Source: Acidobacteriota bacterium (GTDB lineage: Bacteria > Acidobacteriota > Polarisedimenticolia > Gp22-AA2). From it: a stretch of 20,311 nucleotides of DNA. How positions within the stretch are numbered: position 1 is the first letter of the stretch; every line of letters starts with the position of its first letter. The DNA lies in NCBI GenBank assembly GCA_016177515.1, contig JACOUZ010000182.1:1-20311 (forward strand). The letters are read 5' to 3'. This document shows, in pieces, positions 13,677 through 20,311 of the stretch. The translations under genes and the position numbers were made by a program. Below the pieces are notes generated by a model that was not told the DNA's origin, did not search any database, and saw nothing but the letters and a program-made list of their open reading frames with translations.

Positions 13677-15272
13677 TCAGCCCCGGCCGATGTCGAGCAG
13701 GATTTCGCGGGCGGCGTTCCAGCCGCAGGCGCCCCAGACGCCGCCGCCGGGGTGGGTGCCGGAGCCGCACAGGTAGAGGTTCTTCACCGGGGTGCGGTAG
13801 TCGGCGAAGCCGGGGACGGGGCGGAAGGTGAACAGCTGGTCGGGCGTCATGGCGCCGTGGTAGATGTTGCCGCCCGTCAGGCCGAAGACGGTCTCGAAAT
13901 CCTCCGGCGTGTAGACATGGCGGTGCAGGACAGCCTTCGGAACGTTGGGGGCGTAGCGGGCGATCTCGGCGACGACGCGGTCGGCGACCGTCTCCTTGAG
14001 GCCCTCCCAGGTCCCGGCCTTGAGATGCCTCGGGCCGTACTGCACGAAGCAGGTCAGGATGTGCCGCCCCGGCGGGGCGCACGACGGGTCGAGGACCGAG
14101 TGGATGCACCCCTCGATCGTCGGGTGTCTCGAGAAGGAACCGCGCTTGCAGTCGTCCCACGCCTCCTCGATGAAGTCGACGGTCGGGCAGAAATTGAGCA
14201 GGCCACGGTGCTGCGGGCCGGGCGCCTTCCCCGGCAGGGCGGTAAAGTCCGGCAGCTCGGACAGCGCCAGGTGGACTTTGAGCGAGGCGCCAAGGTCCTT
14301 GAACCCTTCCATGTGGCGCACGAAAGGGACCGGGAGCGCGCTGCCGGGCAGCAGCTCGAGGAAGGTGCGGCGCGGGGTGGCGTTGCTGACCACGGTGTCG
14401 GCCCGCAGCAAGTCTCCGCCTGACAGGCGGACACCCGCGGCGCGCCCGGCGTCATCCAGCTCGATCGCCTCGACCCGCGCCCCGGTCCTGATGGCGACGC
14501 CCCGCTCGCGCGCCGCGGAGGCGAGCGCCTGGGTGATCGCCCCCATCCCGCCGACGACGACCCCCCAGACCCCCGCCGCCCCGTCCACGCCGCCGAACAC
14601 GTCGTGCAGCAGCAGGAAGGCGGTCCCCGGCTGGTGCACGCCGCCGTAGGCGCCGATGACCGCCTGCGAGCACAGGAAGGCCTTCAGCTCATCCGACTCG
14701 AACCAGGCATCGAGAACGTCGGCGATGCCGAGGCTCGAGAGCTGGATCAGCATCTGTACGTCGTAGGGCGACATGCGGCGCGCCGCCAGCCCGACCTGCA
14801 GGAGATCCCACAGGTTGCGCGGCCCCCTGCCGTCGAGGCGCGGCGGCGGCTTCATGATGAGCGGCTTCACGAACGCCCCGACCCGCTCGAGAACGGCGTG
14901 GAACTCGTGGTAACAGCCGGCGTCCCGGCGGGAGAATTTGGCGATTTCCTGCACGTCGCGGTCGTCGCCGTGCAGGGTGAGGGTGCGGCCGTCGGGATAC
15001 GGGACGAAGAACGCGGGGTCCTGCCGGATCACTTTGTAGCCGTGCCGCGGCAGGTCGAAGCGCTTCACCGCCTGCGGCAGCAGGAGCGTGCTGACGTAGG
15101 AGGTCGAGGAGACCTTGTAGCCGGGGAACAGCTCCTCCGTCACGCAGGCGCCGCCGACGATCGGCCGCGCCTCGAGGACCGTGACCTCGTGTCCGCCCTC
15201 GGCCAGGAGGTTCGCCGCTATGAGACCGTTGTGCCCCGCCCCGATGACGACGATCCGCTTCCTGCCAGCCAT
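13677..15272 (-). CDS. Phytoene-desaturase/PYROXD2-like FAD-dependent oxidoreductase 2
   Basis: 531 residues, paralogous to the protein encoded at 9020-10621 along its whole length. The dinucleotide fold is IVVIGAGHNGLIAANLL with glycines 11, 13 and 16 and E34, followed by the same RPIVGGACVTEELFPG stretch. The C-terminal end has NIYHGAMTPDQLFTFRP and NLYLCGSGTHPGGGVWGACGWNAAREIL, where the paralog has MGAPAKN; this change near the flavin could alter substrate preference (inference). ATG 15272 follows AAGGAG by two to three bases. It is the second gene after the small unknown gene, only 21 bp beyond the read-through end of that gene, so the two form one operon. It converges with the HypB-like gene, with 11 bp between stops. 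Confidence 0.9.
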   Translation of the reverse strand: MAGRKRIVVIGAGHNGLIAANLLAEGGHEVTVLEARPIVGGACVTEELFPGYKVSSTSYVSTLLLPQAVKRFDLPRHGYKVIRQDPAFFVPYPDGRTLTLHGDDRDVQEIAKFSRRDAGCYHEFHAVLERVGAFVKPLIMKPPPRLDGRGPRNLWDLLQVGLAARRMSPYDVQMLIQLSSLGIADVLDAWFESDELKAFLCSQAVIGAYGGVHQPGTAFLLLHDVFGGVDGAAGVWGVVVGGMGAITQALASAARERGVAIRTGARVEAIELDDAGRAAGVRLSGGDLLRADTVVSNATPRRTFLELLPGSALPVPFVRHMEGFKDLGASLKVHLALSELPDFTALPGKAPGPQHRGLLNFCPTVDFIEEAWDDCKRGSFSRHPTIEGCIHSVLDPSCAPPGRHILTCFVQYGPRHLKAGTWEGLKETVADRVVAEIARYAPNVPKAVLHRHVYTPEDFETVFGLTGGNIYHGAMTPDQLFTFRPVPGFADYRTPVKNLYLCGSGTHPGGGVWGACGWNAAREILLDIGRG

Positions 15273-15380
15273 AACTCCTTCTCCCCTTCCCCTTCAGGCC
15301 CGTCTCTCGTCCCTCGCCATCTCCTCCAGGCGCGCCCGGCAGCCTGCCGGGTCGTGGCTGATCAGCCAGTCCTTGCGCCC

Positions 15381-15668
15381 TCAGCCGACCGCCATGAAGT
15401 GGCGCCGGCCGCCGTCCTCCTCCTGCCAGCCGAGCAGGTGCAGCTTCCGCGCGACCAACCAGCGCGAGGCCGCTTCGGTCGCCGCGCGCGCGTCGGCCGG
15501 GGGGATGCCGGCGAGACGGGCGATCTCGTCCTCGGTCAATGCCAGGTCCCATCCGAGCAGCAGCCGGGCACCGTCGAGAAAGCAGCCGACGACGCGCGCC
15601 CAGGCGGCGCCCCTTCCCTCGGCCTGCCGCAGATCGCCGCGCTCGCGCGGTGACAGGTACTCGATCAC
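15381..15668 (-). CDS. Small protein of unknown function, perhaps cut short by an in-frame TGA
   Basis: 95 residues to the TGA at 15383-15381. The start is GTG 15668, six bases after AAGGAG; a longer frame to 15770 crosses the promoter and the shared operator. Mostly helical; LTEDEIARLAGIPPADARAATEAASRWLVARKL could be a winged-helix-like region, but I do not recognise the family. After the TGA the same frame stays open for 28 more codons (GRKDWLISHDPAGC and onward to MARDERRA) with G/C-rich third positions, ending at TGA 15296-15294 right before the ribosome binding site of FAD oxidoreductase 2. So the ancestral gene was probably 15294-15668. The TGA could be a nonsense mutation (TGG or CGA to TGA), a sequencing error, or selenocysteine. 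Placement suggests a role tied to the oxidoreductase. Confidence 0.65.
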   Translation of the reverse strand: MIEYLSPRERGDLRQAEGRGAAWARVVGCFLDGARLLLGWDLALTEDEIARLAGIPPADARAATEAASRWLVARKLHLLGWQEEDGGRRHFMAVG

Positions 15669-15691
15669 GTGTGTCTCCTTCCGGGCGCGCC

Positions 15692-15721
15692 ATCTTAGGA
15701 GCGCGCGGCGGCGCAAATCAA
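15692..15721 (-). promoter_or_regulatory. Predicted promoter of the small gene plus FAD oxidoreductase 2
   Basis: On the minus strand TTGATT (15721-15716), an 18-bp spacer and TAAGAT (15697-15692), 24 nt before GTG 15668. The perfect operator copy lies about 50 bp upstream of the -35. Confidence 0.5.
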
Positions 15722-15761
15722 GGACGACCGTCCGCCCGCGGCACCGCGGTTGCGGATCGTG

Positions 15762-15783
15762 GGATCTCAAGCCGTTACGGCAT
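15762..15783 (+). promoter_or_regulatory. Putative operator, perfect palindrome copy, module 2
   Basis: Exact reverse complement of 8874-8895 over 22 bp, with palindromic core GCCGTTACGGC at 15771-15781. It lies between the divergent promoters of the small gene/FAD oxidoreductase 2 operon and mttB-like 2. Confidence 0.65.
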
Positions 15784-15801
15784 CCACGCGGGCGAACGGT
15801 T

Positions 15802-15812
15802 GCCGTTACGAC
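15802..15812 (+). promoter_or_regulatory. Putative operator, imperfect copy, module 2
   Basis: GCCGTTACGAC, one base off the perfect palindrome, centred 31 bp (about three turns) from the perfect copy and 38 bp upstream of the mttB-like 2 -35. The copy nearest mttB in module 1 has almost the same placement (37 bp). Confidence 0.5.
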
Positions 15813-15844
15813 ATGCGATTGGCGGAATAAATGCCGGAAAAGGA

Positions 15845-15874
15845 TTGACCCGCAAATCCGCGCCGTGACAAGAT
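15845..15874 (+). promoter_or_regulatory. Predicted promoter of mttB-like 2
   Basis: TTGACC (15845-15850), an 18-bp spacer and CAAGAT (15869-15874). The blocks CCGCAAAT, CCGTG, AGAT, CCCGTTTC and GAGGTG between here and the start codon recur in the same order before FAD oxidoreductase 1. Confidence 0.5.
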
Positions 15875-15916
15875 CTCGGCATACACGAGCGGCCCGTTTC
15901 GCGAGGTGGTCACCCG

Positions 15917-17425
15917 ATGAACGTGCGCCCCAAGGTCACGATGCTGGCCGAGAAAGACGTCCGCCTGGTCCACGAGGCCTCGCTCGAGATCCTGGAGCAG
16001 ACCGGCGTCCTCTACGAGAACAAGAAGGCGCTCGACATCATGGAGGCCAACGGGCAGAGAGTCGATCGCGACCGCGGCGTCGCCTGGGTGAAGCCCGACC
16101 TGGTCGAGCGCTGCATGAAGACCGTGCCGCGCAAGTTCGTGCTCGCGTCGCGCGACGGAAAGAACGACGCCGTCATCGACGGCGAGCAGATGCACCACAT
16201 GACCGACGGGCAGGCGTCGTTCACCATCGACGAGAAGTCGGGGGATCGCCGCACCTCGACGCTGCACGACCTGGCGCTGAGCACGCTTCTGGCCGACGCG
16301 CTGGCGCCGATCAAGGTCATCTGGTCCACCGTCTTCCCGACCGACGCCTCGACCGACTTCCGGGCGCTGTTCGAGATGGCGTCCACGTTCATGTGGTCGT
16401 CGAAGCACTTCCAGATGGTGGGGGGGGTGCAGGATCCCGACGACGTGCCGTACCTGCTGGCGATGCTCGACGCGGTCTATGGCGACCGGCGCAAGCAGCG
16501 CGACCGTCCCTACTTCTCGATGGTCACCTGCCCGGTGTCTCCCCTCAAGCACGACGACATGATGACCGAGGCCTGCATCGCGCTGGCGAAGGAGTGGGTG
16601 CCGATCGTCTTCTGGCCGATGCCGCTGCAGGGGGCGACGGCGCCGATCACCGTGGCCGGGACCCTCCTGCAGACCAACGTCGAGTTCCTGAGCGGGCTGG
16701 TCCTGTACCAGCTGGTGCAGCCGGGGCTGCCGATGATCTACCCCGCGGGTCCGGAGACGCTCGACATGAAGACCGGCCTCGCCTCGACCGCCTCGCCCGA
16801 GGGCATCCTGCTCAATCTGCCGTTCGCGCAGATGACCGCGTTCTACGGCGTGCCGTACATGGCCGGCGGCATCTGCTCCGACGCCAAGGTCCCCGGCATC
16901 CAGTGCGCCTACGAGAACATGGCGACCGGGATGACCGCGGCGCTGTCGGGCTGCGATCTGCTCGTCGGCATCGGCATCCTGGAGGACGGCAACACCCTGT
17001 CGTTCCCGCAGATGGTGATCGACGAGGAGATCTGCAACGTGCTGACGTTCGTGCGCAACGGCATGGAGCTGACGCGCGAGAAGCTGATGGTCGAGTCGAT
17101 CCACGCGGTCGGCCACTCTCCCAACCACCACCTCGGGCAGCCGTACACGCGCGAGTTCCTGAAGTCGGGCCAGGGCTACTGGCCGAAGATCTCCTTCCGC
17201 GGCACCTACGGCGACTGGAAGCGCCGCGGCAAGGACGAGGTGCAGCTGGCGCGCGACAGAATGCGGCACCTGCTCGACACCCACCCGATCGAGCCCCCTC
17301 CCAGGGAGGTGCAGCGGGAGCTGCGGCGGCTCCTTTGCGAGCGCACCGGGTTCGCCCCCAACGACCCGAAGATCGAGGGCGTCTTCCAGCATCCCTGGAA
17401 GGAGCATCCCTCCTCCTGGCGCTGA
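15917..17425 (+). CDS. MttB-superfamily (trimethylamine/betaine:corrinoid methyltransferase-like) protein 2
   Basis: 502 residues, clearly paralogous to the protein encoded at 7330-8772: the same VTMLAEKDVRLVHEASLEIL start, NGQRVDRDRGVAW, VFWPMPLQGATAPITVAGT, IYPAGPETLDMKTG and SDAKVPGIQCAYENMATGMTAALSG stretches. It has about 20 extra C-terminal residues (FAPNDPKIEG..WKEHPSSWR). No in-frame TAG, so pyrrolysine-free. Expected to bind a methylated amine in a TIM barrel and pass a methyl group to a cobalamin protein, but no such protein is encoded here. Differences in the mid-protein (WSTVFPTDAST versus WPMVVPFDVPG) suggest different substrates for the two copies (inference). ATG 15917 follows GAGGTGG by seven bases. 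Divergent from the FAD oxidoreductase 2 operon; the kinase gene follows 43 bp later on the same strand. Confidence 0.9.
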   Translation: MNVRPKVTMLAEKDVRLVHEASLEILEQTGVLYENKKALDIMEANGQRVDRDRGVAWVKPDLVERCMKTVPRKFVLASRDGKNDAVIDGEQMHHMTDGQASFTIDEKSGDRRTSTLHDLALSTLLADALAPIKVIWSTVFPTDASTDFRALFEMASTFMWSSKHFQMVGGVQDPDDVPYLLAMLDAVYGDRRKQRDRPYFSMVTCPVSPLKHDDMMTEACIALAKEWVPIVFWPMPLQGATAPITVAGTLLQTNVEFLSGLVLYQLVQPGLPMIYPAGPETLDMKTGLASTASPEGILLNLPFAQMTAFYGVPYMAGGICSDAKVPGIQCAYENMATGMTAALSGCDLLVGIGILEDGNTLSFPQMVIDEEICNVLTFVRNGMELTREKLMVESIHAVGHSPNHHLGQPYTREFLKSGQGYWPKISFRGTYGDWKRRGKDEVQLARDRMRHLLDTHPIEPPPREVQRELRRLLCERTGFAPNDPKIEGVFQHPWKEHPSSWR

Positions 17426-17468
17426 ACAGCGAGGCGACGACCTCGCCGTGGTGTAAACTCCCGGCGCG

Positions 17469-20176
<2,708 letters not shown>

Positions 20177-20180
<4 letters not shown>

Positions 20181-20311
20181 CGGGCCCCGTTCACCGCGGC
20201 GATCGCCTCGTCGAGGATGTCCATCCCCTGCTCGAAGAGGGGGCGCTCGATCGTGAGGGGCGGCTGGATGCGGACGAACCACGAGATGCTGTCGTGGATG
20301 TAGTACAGGCC
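20177..20311 (-). CDS. Class-III (PLP) aminotransferase, C-terminal 44 residues only
   Basis: The frame enters from the right edge and ends at TAG 20179-20177. The visible end, GLYYIHDSISWF then VRIQPPLTIERPLFEQGMDILDEAIAAV, matches the C-terminal strand and helix of class-III pyridoxal-phosphate aminotransferases (acetylornithine, ornithine or 4-aminobutyrate type), where PPL-I precedes the last helix. The catalytic lysine lies outside the window, so the exact enzyme cannot be named. The gene converges on the kinase gene and the two share the bases CTAG, a four-base overlap of stops. Confidence 0.75.

Noticed and set aside
9020..15272. Carotenoid biosynthesis, because the two FAD enzymes resemble phytoene desaturases
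   Set aside because: The motifs fit the PYROXD2-like branch, and no phytoene synthase, cyclase or other carotenoid gene is present.
7330..17425. Pyrrolysine read-through in the MttB-superfamily genes
   Set aside because: Both frames are continuous with no internal TAG.

Overview
The window is high-GC, densely coded DNA from an environmental bacterium. An Acidobacteriota-like origin fits best: there is a Ser/Thr kinase fused to a TolB/PD40-type beta-propeller, a secreted Kelch-repeat protein with a helical N-terminal region, and almost exclusive G/C at third codon positions. This is inference from gene content, since no rRNA is present. Nothing points to phage, insertion sequences or CRISPR.

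Layout. 1-2263 (-): C-terminally incomplete secreted Kelch protein with its own promoter. 2508-2592 (-): tRNA-Leu(UAA). 2660-4024 (-): exported protein of unknown family with an HEXXXH metalloprotease-like motif. 4136-5514 (+): zinc-type cation diffusion facilitator, translationally coupled to a CoA-binding-domain protein. 5515-5978: non-coding gap with strong nested inverted repeats. 5979-8772 (-): APC-family permease behind an MttB-superfamily methyltransferase (mttB-like 1). 9020-10621 (+): phytoene-desaturase/PYROXD2-like FAD oxidoreductase 1. 10634-12142 (-): GST, GNAT acetyltransferase and an orphan Phd-type antitoxin. 12336-12764 (+): two-CBS protein. 12979-13665 (+): divergent HypB-like GTPase. 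13677-15668 (-): FAD oxidoreductase 2 behind a small gene that carries an in-frame TGA. 15917-17425 (+): mttB-like 2. 17469-20180 (+): kinase-propeller protein. 20177-20311 (-): 3' end of a class-III aminotransferase gene.

The most interesting part is 7330-17425. It holds two copies of the same module: a Pyl-lacking MttB-superfamily gene divergent from a PYROXD2-like FAD oxidoreductase gene (or from a small gene plus the oxidoreductase). The two divergent intergenic regions are 247 and 248 bp long. They share an exact 22-bp element containing the palindrome GCCGTTACGGC. Each also has a second, imperfect copy, and in both the operator nearest mttB is centred 37-38 bp upstream of the predicted -35 box. 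This predicts that one regulator controls both modules. No corrinoid protein or RamA-type activase gene lies in the window, so either the partner is elsewhere or the MttB and FAD proteins form a different kind of methylamine/betaine-processing system, with the permease as a possible importer.

Other points of interest are the in-frame TGA with a SECIS-like hairpin 17 nt downstream, the HEXXXH protein, the structured gap at 5515-5978, and the HypB-like GTPase with altered nucleotide-binding motifs.
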